45,885 bases of DNA from Pseudomonadota bacterium (GCA_021808365.1 JAKBBU010000011.1:1-45885); one strand, 5' to 3'; counted from the first letter of the stretch, positions 9,055-22,147 are shown. The notes: generated by a model not told the origin, from the letters alone. A program made the numbers and translations.

Positions 9055-10292
9055 CCAGGAAAAAACGAGTTATCCGCAAGGCATCGTGCTAATTGCTCAT
9101 AAATTTTTTTCATATGAGCTTCAGTAGGATTAGCTCCAAGCGCAGCAAGAATACGCTCAGAAAGATTACCCTTTATCAATAATTGTTTAATCCATGTTTG
9201 AGCATCTTGATCGAGATCATGTCGAGAGAGCGCAGCTTCAAATAAATGCTGCCATAGTTCACGAGCCGTAAGTTTATTTTTGTTCAAACCAAATTGTTGA
9301 AGATAAGCATGGTCCTCAATCAAACTTGAAGAGCCCTCTTCTACAGTCTTTAAAAATAAAGACAACAATTGATCTTCACTTAAACGAGATTGCTCTAAAG
9401 AAGAACACCATGTTTCTTCAGTAAGACAATGCAAAACACTGACTAATAATTGAATCAAGCTCAAATCCATCATAGGTGATTCTTGAATATCAATTACTCG
9501 AATTTCAATCGCAGAACGGTCAAAACGGGCAATGGCGCCGCGTGAATTTAGCCATTCATATTGCAAAACTTTGTCAGGATCATGGGGATCGATATCACTA
9601 TACATCGGTTCTAAGATCACCTCTTCATATTCACGTTGGCTAGACACCGCTTCTGGAATGATCTTGCCGGTAATGGATGGAATTTTGACTTGATTTTTCC
9701 CATAAAATGTCAAACGCGAATCAATAGAACCCGTTTTTTTTCCATTCAATAAAGGAGTGCTGGCACACAGGGCAGGAATAATCGGTAATAAAAGACGAAT
9801 AGCATTATGCAAACGTGCAAATTCTTCATCATTACCAAAGGGTAAGTTAAGATGTGCGCTTTGTAAATTAGCCCAGCCATGTCCTCTACAATTAAAAATG
9901 CGGTGAAAAGATTCATAAATCTCACTGTGTCCATGAGGCCAAAGGATCATTTCACGATCGGGATCCATCCACGGATGTGCACCTGTAGGTAATAAGCAGG
10001 CATGATGATCAGCGAGAATTTGATTGATTTTAAGAATATTTTTGTGAAAACGTGTCGATAAGCCGGGTAAGGTTGCGCGAGGGCCATTGGTCTTTAATTC
10101 GAGAACATGTAGTACCAACTCATTTGACCAGGCAATATCACCTTGTTCAACTTCATCAATGTAACGACCTGCTACGGCATGAATGAGCGTATCAACCATG
10201 GGTTTCACATTGAGTGTATCACGATCGACAATCATATATTCTAATTCAACGCCAAAACCTTCAAAAAGATGCAGTTTTTTTTTACTCATCAT
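9048..10292 (-). CDS. GCS2-type carboxylate-amine ligase (glutamate-cysteine ligase family 2)
   Basis: A 414-residue member of the GCS2 fold, which joins a carboxylate to an amine with ATP. The entry motif GVELEYM (14-20), the LLPTGAHPWMDP stretch (near 101-112), the SAHLNLPFG segment (near 144-152) and a late AIEIRVIDIQESP stretch (near 268-280) are family features. True glutamate-cysteine ligase of this class (YbdK-like) is a possibility, but the gene follows seven bases after a RimK-like ligase and shares a unit with a C39-type peptidase, which points to a dedicated peptide-forming pathway. Substrates cannot be read from sequence. Confidence 0.85.
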   Translation of the reverse strand: MMSKKKLHLFEGFGVELEYMIVDRDTLNVKPMVDTLIHAVAGRYIDEVEQGDIAWSNELVLHVLELKTNGPRATLPGLSTRFHKNILKINQILADHHACLLPTGAHPWMDPDREMILWPHGHSEIYESFHRIFNCRGHGWANLQSAHLNLPFGNDEEFARLHNAIRLLLPIIPALCASTPLLNGKKTGSIDSRLTFYGKNQVKIPSITGKIIPEAVSSQREYEEVILEPMYSDIDPHDPDKVLQYEWLNSRGAIARFDRSAIEIRVIDIQESPMMDLSLIQLLVSVLHCLTEETWCSSLEQSRLSEDQLLSLFLKTVEEGSSSLIEDHAYLQQFGLNKNKLTARELWQHLFEAALSRHDLDQDAQTWIKQLLIKGNLSERILAALGANPTEAHMKKIYEQLARCLADNSFFPGQ

Positions 10293-10298
10293 ATTCGC

Positions 10299-11762
10299 TC
10301 ATTGCAATTGTTTTAGTGATTGTATCCGCTGAAAAACGTTCTCTAAGATCATACTATACAGACGATCTTTCAAAATCTTATCTTCAATACCTGCATCGAC
10401 ATTAGGGTTATCATTGACTTCAATGACGTAAATTTTATCGCCAATTTCTTTCAGATCAACGCCATAAAAACCATCGCCAATGGTGTGACAAGCACGTAAT
10501 GCTGTTTTTACAACTTGTAGAGGAACATCATGAATGGCAACCGTTTCAAAATCACCACCTTGCGCATGATTTTTTTGATCCCAACTGTAAATTTGCCAAT
10601 GATTTTTTGCCATGAAATACTTACAAGCAAATAATGGCTTATGATTCATGATGCCGATTCGCCAGTCAAAATCAGTCGGAATGTATTCTTGACAAATAAT
10701 CAGGTCGGAGCGCGATAAAAATTTTTCCATTTCTTCTTCAAGTTGTTTGTCTTCATTAACTTTAATGACACCTTGTGAGAAAGAACTATCAGGCTGTTTT
10801 AAAATACAGGGTAAGCCTAATAATTCTTTGACCTGATGTTTATTGTCTTTATGCACGATAATCGTTTTAGGTGAACACACTTTGTTCTTGCTCAACAATT
10901 CTGCTAAATAAACTTTATTTGTGCATTTGACAATGGATTCTGGGTCATCAATCACTACTAAACCATTGGCAGCGGCGCGTCTTGCAAATCGATACGTGTA
11001 ATGATTAACAGAGGTTGTATCGCGAATTAAAAGCGCATCAAATTCTGAAAGTCGGTTAAAATCATCCTTTGTAATTAATTCAGTGCTAAAACCTAAATCT
11101 TCCGCAGCGTGAATGAATTTATTGATGGCTGCTTTATTTGAAGGTGGCATTGGATCGGAAGGATTGACTAAGATAGCTAAATCATAAATCGATGTTGCCT
11201 TTTTTCTGCCTGAAAAATGCTTCTTTGAAAAAAATTCTTTCGCAAATTCTAAAACATAGGGTTTATGACTTTCAGGAATTTCTTTATGTGAGATCGGTGA
11301 AATGTCTTGAATAGACCATTTTTTGTTGTGGCAAGAAAAAGTGACGCGAATCAAGGGTGTTTGAAATAAAGCATATAATTGTTTTGCCAAGTTATCATAT
11401 TGTTTGGCTGTATTTTTTCCAAAATAAATACTCAAAATAAACGAGTCTGATTTTATTTTGGCTAGACTGTGTTGAATTAAATCATCGACTTCATCTGAAA
11501 TTGTTTTTACAATTGAAATCGATTTCATATCTTGAATGGTGGTTACACTTGGGATCACCTTATGTGAGCGGGCTAAAGCAAGAAGAGAAACATAATATCC
11601 TGTGCTTTGATATCGATAGGATCGGCATAAATTAAAAATTCGTGCGCTTCGCAGTTCGGCATATTGAGGATCAGTCAAATATTCTTTTGCAGAAATGACG
11701 GCGACCCCATCAATCTCGATGTCCCATTCTTTAACATTATTGACAACGATAATATTTTTCAT
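10299..11762 (-). CDS. RimK-like ATP-grasp ligase with RLAN-type N-terminal domain
   Basis: The C-terminal half (about 215-487) is an ATP-grasp ligase of the RimK type, which adds amino acids through acyl-phosphate chemistry: DALLIRDTTSVNHYTYRFAR (near 239-258), ILKQPDSSFSQGV (near 320-332), CQEYIPTDFDWRIGIM (near 357-372) and the metal-binding VIEVNDNPN (446-454). The N-terminal ~200 residues match the RimK-like-ATP-grasp N-terminal type that starts with a short IIVVNN strand and a Tyr-rich YRYQSTGYYVSLLA helix. I chose the ATG at 11762 over a TTG 33 bases upstream that would overlap the previous gene. 487 residues. The gene lies between the peptidase and GCS2 genes with tiny gaps. Confidence 0.86.
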   Translation of the reverse strand: MKNIIVVNNVKEWDIEIDGVAVISAKEYLTDPQYAELRSARIFNLCRSYRYQSTGYYVSLLALARSHKVIPSVTTIQDMKSISIVKTISDEVDDLIQHSLAKIKSDSFILSIYFGKNTAKQYDNLAKQLYALFQTPLIRVTFSCHNKKWSIQDISPISHKEIPESHKPYVLEFAKEFFSKKHFSGRKKATSIYDLAILVNPSDPMPPSNKAAINKFIHAAEDLGFSTELITKDDFNRLSEFDALLIRDTTSVNHYTYRFARRAAANGLVVIDDPESIVKCTNKVYLAELLSKNKVCSPKTIIVHKDNKHQVKELLGLPCILKQPDSSFSQGVIKVNEDKQLEEEMEKFLSRSDLIICQEYIPTDFDWRIGIMNHKPLFACKYFMAKNHWQIYSWDQKNHAQGGDFETVAIHDVPLQVVKTALRACHTIGDGFYGVDLKEIGDKIYVIEVNDNPNVDAGIEDKILKDRLYSMILENVFQRIQSLKQLQ

Positions 11763-11772
11763 AATGGTAAAT

Positions 11773-12477
11773 CTATTTTTTCTGTTTCGGTTCAATGATC
11801 AAAATATTTGCATCAAAGGTCAAGATCCCTAGCATGATGGCATTAATTAAACGTTGATGTTGCACTCGATAATAATGGTCATTGGAAACTGGATTGGATA
11901 GATAAGGGTCTGCGACGATCACTTTTTGATCATTGTCATCATGTCCACAAAGTACGACGAAATGCCCTGAGGGCTCACCTCTGAGATCGTCATAGACAGT
12001 TTTATTTGTTCCACATTCACGCGCACATTCATAAAGGTAGGTTGCACTCAGGCCAGCCAGAATAGGGATTGAGCGATGAAAGTAGGTATTCAATAAGTTT
12101 GTCGTGAGGTTTTCATGAGCAAGCTCGCCACCTAAGCTTAAAAATTCAAGGTAGGCCTGGGTCGCTTTTTGTAGCTTGGGTCTGTGTGGTTTGTATTCTT
12201 TTTGAGCGGTGAGCTTTTCACTCAGGTTGTCTTTATTTTTAAACCAAGTGGGATCAAACATGAGCAGATTATAGGTATAAATCTTTGCGGTATAACCCCG
12301 TTTCAAGGCGTGGCAACCCAAAAGAACTGCTAGCGTTCCACCACCCTCCAAAAAAGTCATTTCGCGGATAACTTGCTCTAGGCTGATAGTGTCCCCAAAA
12401 TAAGAATAAACAGCATGAAGACTAGTGGGGCCACAGGTCTGATCGTCGGGCTGGGGCAGCATCTTGAGGGGAATCAT
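11773..12477 (-). CDS. C39-like (papain-fold) cysteine peptidase
   Basis: A 234-residue protein with the C39-type catalytic set: Gln13 and Cys15 in DQTCGPTSL, His172 in GHFVVLCGHD, and Asp190 in VADPY. No signal peptide or transmembrane ABC domain is present, so it is a stand-alone cytoplasmic form, not a bacteriocin exporter. An AAGGA site precedes the ATG. It is the first gene of the cluster with the RimK-like and GCS2-type ligases. A role in cleaving or processing the ligase product is likely by association; the substrate is unknown. Confidence 0.84.
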   Translation of the reverse strand: MIPLKMLPQPDDQTCGPTSLHAVYSYFGDTISLEQVIREMTFLEGGGTLAVLLGCHALKRGYTAKIYTYNLLMFDPTWFKNKDNLSEKLTAQKEYKPHRPKLQKATQAYLEFLSLGGELAHENLTTNLLNTYFHRSIPILAGLSATYLYECARECGTNKTVYDDLRGEPSGHFVVLCGHDDNDQKVIVADPYLSNPVSNDHYYRVQHQRLINAIMLGILTFDANILIIEPKQKK

Positions 12478-12508
12478 TAGAATCCTTTTTGAAGTGACTA
12501 CTTCTCAG

Positions 12509-12537
12509 AGGATAGTTGTTTAAGGTGGGTTTTGCAA
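12509..12537 (-). promoter_or_regulatory. Promoter of the peptidase/RimK/GCS2 cluster
   Basis: On the minus strand TTGCAA (plus 12532-12537) and TATCCT (plus 12509-12514) are separated by 17 bases, about 32 bases upstream of the peptidase ATG. Each hexamer matches four of six consensus bases. Confidence 0.5.
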
Positions 12538-12612
12538 TTTTTGGTAAAACCAGAACCAATGGCTTCTTGGAGCGAAAAATCGTTGTTTGGTTACTATAGG
12601 GTTTGTTGACAT

Positions 12613-12642
12613 TTGCTTTCCTGGCTGTAGAAAAGGTATAAT
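12613..12642 (+). promoter_or_regulatory. Promoter of the short-chain dehydrogenase gene
   Basis: A perfect TATAAT (12637-12642) lies 18 bases after TTGCTT (12613-12618) and 30 bases before the ATG, which has a strong AGGAGG at 12661-12666. The promoter is divergent from that of the peptidase cluster. Confidence 0.6.
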
Positions 12643-12671
12643 TGGCAAAAAAGTAAACAGAGGAGGACGAT

Positions 12672-13454
12672 ATGAAAAATTTAGTCGTTATTACGGGCGC
12701 CAGTTCGGGCATAGGCAAAGCACTAGCCAAGTGTTTTGCTCGTAAGGAGTATGATGTTTTAGCCACAGGTCGCAATGAGATTGCCTTAAAGGAACTGCAA
12801 CTTGAAGCTTCTAGTAAAAGTAAAAAGATAGAGACCTATGCCTGTGATTTAACAAATCTATCTGAACTTGATAAATTAGTACAAAGATTTCAGCCCGGGG
12901 ACGAAATCGCTTTTTTAATTCATTGTGCTGCGACCAGCAAGCCGCATCTGCCGTTAAATAAAGTACCTTTATCTGATTCTCAAAACACCATATATCTTAA
13001 TGCACTCGTGCCAGTACATTTGACTGAAAAATTGTCTCCTTATTTTAGGAGCGGGAGCGAGACAAGAGTATTATTCATGGGCTCGGACTATGTAAAAGAA
13101 AATGGGAAAACACGACCTTACATATTAGGGGTATACGCTATCTCAAAAACAGCCTTAGATAAAGCTATCCCATATCTGCGAGCAGAAACCACATGGGCCA
13201 TCGGCTATGTAAACCCTGGTTCAACGGGTACGCCCATGCGAAACGACATACTAAGTGCTATGTACAAGCATGGTATTTTTAGCATAAATGCTGAAAAAGT
13301 AGCTAACCCAGATGAGGTCGCAGAATTTATTTTTTCCGTATTAACACGGGCATCTGACTCATCGTACAAAACGACGAATTGGGATTTTCGAAATCCTGTT
13401 CATCATGATGAAGTTAAGCCACTGGAAATCCCACAAATAAGAGCCAAATTGTAA
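12672..13454 (+). CDS. Short-chain dehydrogenase/reductase (sepiapterin-reductase-like)
   Basis: A 260-residue NAD(P)-dependent oxidoreductase with a Rossmann fold. It has the nucleotide-binding TGASSGIG (8-15), the catalytic YAISK (Tyr155-Lys159) with Ser138 in MGSD, and the CDL/HCAA positions (60, 84-87) typical of classical SDR enzymes. The N-A-L-V-P-V-H-L stretch and the closing VNPGSTGTPM loop resemble sepiapterin reductase and benzil reductase relatives. The substrate cannot be named. It stands alone with its own promoter between the peptide-ligase cluster and the atp operon. Confidence 0.88.
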   Translation: MKNLVVITGASSGIGKALAKCFARKEYDVLATGRNEIALKELQLEASSKSKKIETYACDLTNLSELDKLVQRFQPGDEIAFLIHCAATSKPHLPLNKVPLSDSQNTIYLNALVPVHLTEKLSPYFRSGSETRVLFMGSDYVKENGKTRPYILGVYAISKTALDKAIPYLRAETTWAIGYVNPGSTGTPMRNDILSAMYKHGIFSINAEKVANPDEVAEFIFSVLTRASDSSYKTTNWDFRNPVHHDEVKPLEIPQIRAKL

Positions 13455-13493
13455 TATTGGTTAGACTGTTTTGAGGCACGAGCCTTTGAAACG

Positions 13494-13554
13494 GCGGGGA
13501 TGGCGGTGGTGAAAGGTTCCATCGATGGGTTTACTGCTCTTCCACAGTCCCCGC
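13494..13554. other. Possible stem-loop between the dehydrogenase gene and atpI
   Basis: GCGGGGA (13494-13500) pairs with TCCCCGC (13548-13554), and GTGG (13506-13509) with CCAC (13542-13545). The stretch is more GC-rich than its surroundings. No T-run follows, so terminator function is doubtful. Confidence 0.35.
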
Positions 13555-13596
13555 ACTACGCGCCAACAAGCCCCCCTACCCATGCGAAAAAAACGG

Positions 13597-13605
13597 TGCT
13601 ATACT
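13597..13605 (+). promoter_or_regulatory. Extended -10 promoter of the atp operon
   Basis: TGCTATACT (13597-13605) is a good extended -10 element 28 bases before the atpI start. No clear -35 is seen, as expected for this class. The same nine bases occur before nadK and the Fic gene. Confidence 0.5.
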
Positions 13606-13633
13606 CCGCCCGATTAATTCGGGGGGTTCCTGC

Positions 13634-14838
<1,205 letters not shown>

Positions 14839-14851
14839 CTTAAGTAAATAG

Positions 14852-15175
<324 letters not shown>

Positions 15176-15200
15176 CCGTATCGATTAAGCGAGGAAGCCT

Positions 15201-15674
15201 GTGAATATTAATGCGACTTTAATCGGACAAATGATCACCTTCCTGATCTTTGTCTTATTTACGATGAAGTTTGTCTGGCCGCCGATCATGAAGGCGTTGG
15301 ATGAACGAAAAAAACGCATTGCCGACGGGTTAGCGGCCGCAGAGCGCAGTGTCCATGAGCTTGAACTTGCCAGGCATAAAGCCGCTGATTTAATTCGAGA
15401 AGCTAAAATTCAATCTGCCTTGTTAGTGGAACAAGCTGGGAAACGAGCAAGCCAAGTGATAGAAGATGCAAAACAAGAAGCCCGAAATGAGGCTGAACGT
15501 TTGACGGCGCTCGGACGGGAAGAAATCGCGAGAGAAGTTGTCAATGCGAAAGCCGCTCTTCGTGAACAATTAGCAACGCTTATTGTGTTAGGGGCATCGA
15601 AAATTATTGGTCGAGAAATGGATACGGCAGCTAATAGTGATTTGCTTGATACATTCATTGAAGAGATGCGTTAA
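15201..15674 (+). CDS. atpF: F1Fo ATP synthase subunit b
   Basis: Subunit b is the peripheral stalk anchor: one N-terminal membrane helix (about 5-25, ending [17 protein letters not shown]) and a long coiled coil rich in Ala, Glu and Arg. 157 residues, as in E. coli (156). The start is GTG after a GAGGAAG site. The stop overlaps the atpH start (TAATG). Confidence 0.97.
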   Translation: MNINATLIGQMITFLIFVLFTMKFVWPPIMKALDERKKRIADGLAAAERSVHELELARHKAADLIREAKIQSALLVEQAGKRASQVIEDAKQEARNEAERLTALGREEIAREVVNAKAALREQLATLIVLGASKIIGREMDTAANSDLLDTFIEEMR

Positions 15675-16210
15675 TGGCGTATGAAACCCTAGCACGACCC
15701 TACGCGCGAGCCGCGTTTGAATTTGCTTTAGCGGCAGATGATATTGCAGGATGGCGTGATTTTCTGCAGTTTGCAGTTTGTTTGATGCGTGAACCGAAGG
15801 TTTATCTTTGGGCGTTTGATCCACGTGTGGAAGCTGCCCAATTGCTTGAAGTGATTGCTGATCTGGGTCGGGAATGGATGAATGAATCACGTCGCAATTT
15901 TTTAAAAGTGATTATCGAAAATAAACGTTTATGCGAGCTGCCTGCTATTTTTGATTTATTTAAGCTCGATCAAGCGGAGCATGAGAAAACATTAGATGTT
16001 GATGTGCTCACCTATTCAGATTTTACACCCATACAAGAAAAGGCTCTTGTACGATCCTTAGAGCAGCGTTTACAGCGTCATATCCGTCTTCATTTTAAAA
16101 TTGATCAAACCCTTCTTGGCGGTGCAGTGATCCGAGCAGGTGATTTGATTATTGATGGTTCTGTACGTACGAAACTACAACGACTCCAAGATTCTTTATC
16201 ATTCGATTGA
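15674..16210 (+). CDS. atpH: F1Fo ATP synthase subunit delta
   Basis: Subunit delta joins the b-stalk to the crown of F1. The 178-residue protein begins with the family motif [12 protein letters not shown] (7-18) and ends with the [25 protein letters not shown] segment (near 147-171), the region that contacts subunit b. Start overlaps atpF by one base. Confidence 0.96.
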   Translation: MAYETLARPYARAAFEFALAADDIAGWRDFLQFAVCLMREPKVYLWAFDPRVEAAQLLEVIADLGREWMNESRRNFLKVIIENKRLCELPAIFDLFKLDQAEHEKTLDVDVLTYSDFTPIQEKALVRSLEQRLQRHIRLHFKIDQTLLGGAVIRAGDLIIDGSVRTKLQRLQDSLSFD

Positions 16211-16220
16211 AGGAAATGTT

Positions 16221-17762
16221 ATGCGATTAAACCCGAGTGAAATTAGCGACCTTATTAAAGATCGCATCGCCAATTATGATTTAGTGCCTGAAGCGAGAAA
16301 GGAAGGCATTATTGTGAGTTTGAAAGATGGTATCATGTTAATTAATGGATTAAGAGAAGTCTGCCAACATGAAATGCTTGAGCTTGAAGATGGTTCCTTT
16401 GGTGTAGCCTTAAATTTGGAACGCGACGCAGTAGGTGCCGTTGTGCTTGGGCCAACGGATGCCATTAGCGAAGGGCAAACCGTAAGGAGTACGGGTAAAA
16501 TGCTACAGGTTCCAGTGGGCGATGCCTTACTCGGGCGCGTTGTGAATGCCATGGGTAAGCCGATCGATGGAAAAGGCCCGATCAAAACCGATCTTTATTT
16601 ACCGATCGAAAAAATAGCGCCTGGTGTTATTTTTCGACAATCCGTTTCAGAGCCGTTACATACGGGTATTAAAGCCATTGATGCCATGACGCCTGTCGGG
16701 CGAGGTCAACGTGAATTGATCATCGGTGATCGTCAAACTGGTAAAACAAGTATTGCGATCGATGCCATTATTAATCAAAAAAACACAGGCGTGAAATGTA
16801 TCTACGTGGCAATTGGCCAAAAAGCATCTTCGATTGCAGCAACAGTGCGTCGTTTGGAAGAATGTGGTGCTATGGCGCATACAATCGTTGTTGCGGCTAA
16901 TGCAGCGGATGCTGCTGCTCTTCAATATATGGCACCTTATGCAGGTTGCGCGATGGGTGAATATTATCGCGATCATGGTGAACATGCGCTGATTATTTTT
17001 GATGATTTAACCAAACAAGCTTGGGCTTATCGTCAAATTTCATTGTTATTACGCAGACCTCCAGGTCGTGAAGCCTATCCTGGGGATATTTTCTATATTC
17101 ATTCACGTCTATTGGAACGTGCATCTCGCGTAAACGCAGAGTATGTTGAAAAAGCAACAAATGGTCGCGTGAAAGGAAAATCAGGTACATTAACAGCATT
17201 GCCGATCATTGAAACGCAAGCTGGTGATGTGTCGGCCTTTGTCCCAACCAATGTGATCTCTATTACCGATGGTCAAATTTATTTAGAAACAGATTTGTTT
17301 AATGCGGGCATTCGACCTGCGATCAATACAGGTTTGTCGGTATCACGGGTTGGTGGTGCGGCTCAAACCAAGATCATTAAACGGCTATGTGGTGGCATGC
17401 GTTTGGCGTTGGCGCAATACCGTGAATTAGCGGCCTTTGCGCAATTTGCCTCTGATCTAGACGAACCCACGCGCAAACAATTAGAGCGTGGTCAGCGTGT
17501 CACAGAAATCTTAAAGCAAGTGCAATATGCACCGTTGCGTGTTTCTGAAATGGCGTTGAGTCTTTTCATCGTGGAACAAGGGTTTTTAGATGATATTCCT
17601 ATTGAAGAGATTCTAGATTTTGAACGCGAATTGAGAGCTTATATGAATATGGAGCATGCAGCACTCTTGGATCAAATTGATCAAAATCCTGTGTATAACG
17701 GTGACATTGAAAAAGCATTGAAAGCCGCTGTTGAAATGTTTAAATCAAGCCATACGTGGTAA
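16221..17762 (+). CDS. atpA: F1Fo ATP synthase subunit alpha
   Basis: The non-catalytic nucleotide-binding subunit of F1. From the ATG at 16221, after an AAGGAAA site, the protein has 513 residues, identical in length to E. coli AtpA, with Walker A GDRQTGKT at 169-176. The frame is open upstream into atpH, but those residues are not part of the protein. atpG follows after six bases. Confidence 0.98.
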   Translation: MRLNPSEISDLIKDRIANYDLVPEARKEGIIVSLKDGIMLINGLREVCQHEMLELEDGSFGVALNLERDAVGAVVLGPTDAISEGQTVRSTGKMLQVPVGDALLGRVVNAMGKPIDGKGPIKTDLYLPIEKIAPGVIFRQSVSEPLHTGIKAIDAMTPVGRGQRELIIGDRQTGKTSIAIDAIINQKNTGVKCIYVAIGQKASSIAATVRRLEECGAMAHTIVVAANAADAAALQYMAPYAGCAMGEYYRDHGEHALIIFDDLTKQAWAYRQISLLLRRPPGREAYPGDIFYIHSRLLERASRVNAEYVEKATNGRVKGKSGTLTALPIIETQAGDVSAFVPTNVISITDGQIYLETDLFNAGIRPAINTGLSVSRVGGAAQTKIIKRLCGGMRLALAQYRELAAFAQFASDLDEPTRKQLERGQRVTEILKQVQYAPLRVSEMALSLFIVEQGFLDDIPIEEILDFERELRAYMNMEHAALLDQIDQNPVYNGDIEKALKAAVEMFKSSHTW

Positions 17763-17768
17763 CCCATT

Positions 17769-18638
17769 ATGACTCAGGCTCGAGAAATTTCTACAAAAAT
17801 ACGCAGCGTTCAAGGCACACGTAAAATTACGCGTGCGATGGAAATGGTGGCTGCCAGTAAAATGCGAAAAGCACAAGATCGCATGTTTGCTGCCAGGCCC
17901 TATGCTGAAAAAATTCGCGAAGTCATTGGGCATTTAGCGAAAAGTCATCCGGAATTTCATCATTTATTTTTAGAAAAGCGTGAAGTGAAACGTGTTGGTT
18001 TTATCATCGTCTCAACCGATCGCGGGCTGTGTGGTTCGTTAAATACGAATTTATTTAAGTTGGCGCTCAACTCAATTCTTGAGTGGCAAAAAAAAGGCGC
18101 TGATGTTCGTTTATGTTTATTAGGTCAAAAAGCGGAAGCTTTTTTTCGGCGTATCAAGGGGGAAGTATCTGCATTAACGACACATTTAGGTGATAAACCT
18201 GCTGTGAAAGATTTATATGGCATCGTCAAAGTGATGTTTGATGCTTATGCCCAAAAAGAATTAGATCTCCTTTACATCGTGCATAATGAATTCATTAATA
18301 CGATGCGGCAACAACCGTTAATGCGACAGGTGTTGCCCATTGAACCCGAAGAGAGAACAACTCAGCTTGATTATTACTGGGATTATATTTACGAACCTGA
18401 TGCAAAAGAAGTGTTGAGTTTATTGCTAAGACGTTATGTCGAATCGCAAGTGTATCAAGCTGTGGTTGAAAATATTGCGAGTGAGCAATCTGCACGAATG
18501 GTGGCGATGAAAAATGCTTCAGATAATGCGAAGCAGCTGATTGACGATTTAAAATTAGCGTATAACAAAGCACGACAAGCGGCGATTACAAAAGAGCTTG
18601 CCGATATTATTGGTGGTGCTGAAGCGTTGAATGGTTAA
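17769..18638 (+). CDS. atpG: F1Fo ATP synthase subunit gamma
   Basis: Subunit gamma is the central rotor shaft. The 289-residue protein has the conserved N-terminal helix ([20 protein letters not shown], 5-24), [11 protein letters not shown] (near 79-89) and the C-terminal [21 protein letters not shown] helix (near 265-285), all diagnostic. Normal length for the family. Confidence 0.98.
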   Translation: MTQAREISTKIRSVQGTRKITRAMEMVAASKMRKAQDRMFAARPYAEKIREVIGHLAKSHPEFHHLFLEKREVKRVGFIIVSTDRGLCGSLNTNLFKLALNSILEWQKKGADVRLCLLGQKAEAFFRRIKGEVSALTTHLGDKPAVKDLYGIVKVMFDAYAQKELDLLYIVHNEFINTMRQQPLMRQVLPIEPEERTTQLDYYWDYIYEPDAKEVLSLLLRRYVESQVYQAVVENIASEQSARMVAMKNASDNAKQLIDDLKLAYNKARQAAITKELADIIGGAEALNG

Positions 18639-20078
<1,440 letters not shown>

Positions 20079-20097
20079 CGCGAAGAGGTTCATTCCC

Positions 20098-20529
20098 ATG
20101 TCAGAAACAACTCTACAAGTCGATATTGTCAGCGCGGAAGGAGCCATTTACTCTGGAAGCGTGAACATGGTTTTTACGATGGGGATCTCGGGTGAATTGG
20201 GGATTGCCCCAGGTCATGCGCAATTATTGACAATGTTAAAACCAGGGCCTGTACGCTTGCTTACGCAAGGTGGTCAATTAGAAGAGGTACTCTATGTTTC
20301 TGGCGGTATTTTAGAAGTGCAACCTTTTGGCGTGACGATCCTTGCTGATACGGCGGTGAGAGCGGCTGATCTGGATGAGGCTATTGCGCTTGAAGCCAAA
20401 CAAAAAGCTGAAAATATGCTAAAGAAAAAGCAAGATTGGATGACTTATTCAACAGCAGCAAGTGAATTGGCGCGAGCTGCTGCACAAATCAGTGCAATTC
20501 ATTACTTAAAAAAGCGCGATAAGCTTTAA
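20098..20529 (+). CDS. atpC: F1Fo ATP synthase subunit epsilon
   Basis: Subunit epsilon is the rotor-attached regulator that can inhibit ATP hydrolysis. The 143-residue protein has the N-terminal beta barrel (LQVDIVSAEGAIYSG, GELGIAPGHAQLLT) and a C-terminal helical hairpin (about 90-138). It ends 15 bases before glmU. Confidence 0.96.
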   Translation: MSETTLQVDIVSAEGAIYSGSVNMVFTMGISGELGIAPGHAQLLTMLKPGPVRLLTQGGQLEEVLYVSGGILEVQPFGVTILADTAVRAADLDEAIALEAKQKAENMLKKKQDWMTYSTAASELARAAAQISAIHYLKKRDKL

Positions 20530-20544
20530 GAGGATGCGGTAAAC

Positions 20545-21903
20545 ATGCTGGACATTATTATCCTTGCTGCAGGCAAGGGAAAGCGCATGAATTCAAACTT
20601 GCCCAAGGTGCTGATGCAATTGGCAGGAACATCTCTTCTCAAGCGAATTATCGATACAAGCCGTGCTGTCGGCGCTGATCACATTCATGTGATTCATGGA
20701 CATTGTAGTGATCGGTTGCGTGCAGCGATCACAGAAAATCATATTGACTGGGTGAAACAAGAAGAACAATTAGGTACGGGACATGCTGTTGCGCAAGCGC
20801 TGCCGCACGTTTCGCAAGATGCACAAGTTCTTATTTTGCCGGGTGATGTTCCCCTGATCCAAGTTGATACTTTAAAAAAATTAATTGCAAACTTGTCCTC
20901 AAATGGACTCTCTCTTTTAACAGCAGAGTTTGATAATCCCACAGGTTATGGACGAATTTTAAGAAATGATAAAGGCGAGATCATGGGTATCGTTGAAGAG
21001 CGTGATGCCAGTGATCTACAACGAGCAATTCGCGAAGTGAATACTTCAATCATGTGTGTGCCTGCTTCATTTTTGAAGCGTTGGTTACACGATTTAAAAC
21101 GGGATAATGCACAGGGTGAATATTATTTAACAGATATTGTTGCTATGGCCGTTGCAGAAAAAATACCTGTTGAAAGTGTAAAAGTCACCGATATAGAAGA
21201 AGTATTGGGCGTTAATGATCGCAAGCAATTAGCAACATTGGAACGATGTTATCAAAGAAAGCAGGCGAATCGTCTTTTGCAAGAAGGTGTAACCTTGATG
21301 GATCCTGCGCGCATTGATGTTCGCGGTGAATTGATCGTAGCGCACGATGTAGTGATCGATATCAATGTGATTTTTGAAGGTCGTGTTGTCTTAGGTGAAG
21401 GTTGCATGATTGGCCCTAATTGTGTCTTGCGTGATGTGATTTTAGGTAAGCATGTGGAAGTCAAAGCCAATTCAATTTTAGAAGAATCAATTATAGGCGA
21501 TCAATGTGTGATTGGGCCGTTTGCGCGATTACGTCCTGGTACAGAATTGGCAAGTGAAGTTCACATTGGTAATTTCGTTGAACTTAAAAAATCAAAAGTG
21601 GACACTGGATCTAAAATTAATCATTTAAGTTATATTGGTGATGCGACGATTGGAACATCGGTAAATATCGGCGCTGGAACAATCACGTGTAATTATGATG
21701 GTGTTCATAAACATCCTACCACAATTGGCAGCGGTGCCTTTATTGGTTCAGGCACTGAATTAGTTGCACCAGTTTCTATTGGCGAAGGTGCATATATTGG
21801 CGCAGGTTCCACAATTGATCATGATGCCCCTGCGGGTGAATTAACTCTAGCAAGAGCACGACAAGTGACTTTGTTAGAGTGGAAGAATAAGAAGAAAAAG
21901 TAA
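20545..21903 (+). CDS. glmU: Bifunctional UDP-N-acetylglucosamine pyrophosphorylase / glucosamine-1-phosphate N-acetyltransferase
   Basis: GlmU makes UDP-GlcNAc for peptidoglycan and lipopolysaccharide in two steps. The N-terminal uridylyltransferase domain has the LAAGKGKRMNS loop (7-17) and QLGTGHAV (near 72-79). The C-terminal half is a left-handed beta helix with hexapeptide repeats and the acetyl-CoA site (INHLSYIGDA, NIGAGTITCNYDG). 452 residues, close to E. coli (456). Location directly after atpC is the same as in E. coli. Confidence 0.97.
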   Translation: MLDIIILAAGKGKRMNSNLPKVLMQLAGTSLLKRIIDTSRAVGADHIHVIHGHCSDRLRAAITENHIDWVKQEEQLGTGHAVAQALPHVSQDAQVLILPGDVPLIQVDTLKKLIANLSSNGLSLLTAEFDNPTGYGRILRNDKGEIMGIVEERDASDLQRAIREVNTSIMCVPASFLKRWLHDLKRDNAQGEYYLTDIVAMAVAEKIPVESVKVTDIEEVLGVNDRKQLATLERCYQRKQANRLLQEGVTLMDPARIDVRGELIVAHDVVIDINVIFEGRVVLGEGCMIGPNCVLRDVILGKHVEVKANSILEESIIGDQCVIGPFARLRPGTELASEVHIGNFVELKKSKVDTGSKINHLSYIGDATIGTSVNIGAGTITCNYDGVHKHPTTIGSGAFIGSGTELVAPVSIGEGAYIGAGSTIDHDAPAGELTLARARQVTLLEWKNKKKK

Positions 21904-21930
21904 TTGCGCGGTTAACGAAAATTAAGATGG

Positions 21931-21978
21931 TGTAGGTTGGGTTAGCATAAGCACGAAGTGCGTTGCGTAACCCAACAT
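21931..21978. repeat. Solo palindromic repeat (GTAGGTTGGGTTA...TAACCCAACA type)
   Basis: TGTAGGTTGGGTTA and GTAACCCAACA form a stem around a short variable centre containing GCACGAAGTGC. It matches one end unit of the composite elements at 23143-23284 and 29178-29440. The rest of the spacer to 22147 holds degenerate fragments of the CCCGGGATGAC family (around 22090-22115) and no gene that I can support. Confidence 0.85.
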
Positions 21979-22147
21979 TCATTATTATTTCCAGTTGAGG
22001 GGAGCCTTCAGATCCTTCGCTGCGCTAACGCTTGCTCAAGGATGACAGCTTTAGGAAGAGTATTCTGGTTTTGTCGTTCCTCGACGATCTTGGTGTCACC
22101 CGGGATGACATGCATAGATGGGTTGAGTTACATGATAATCCAGATGA

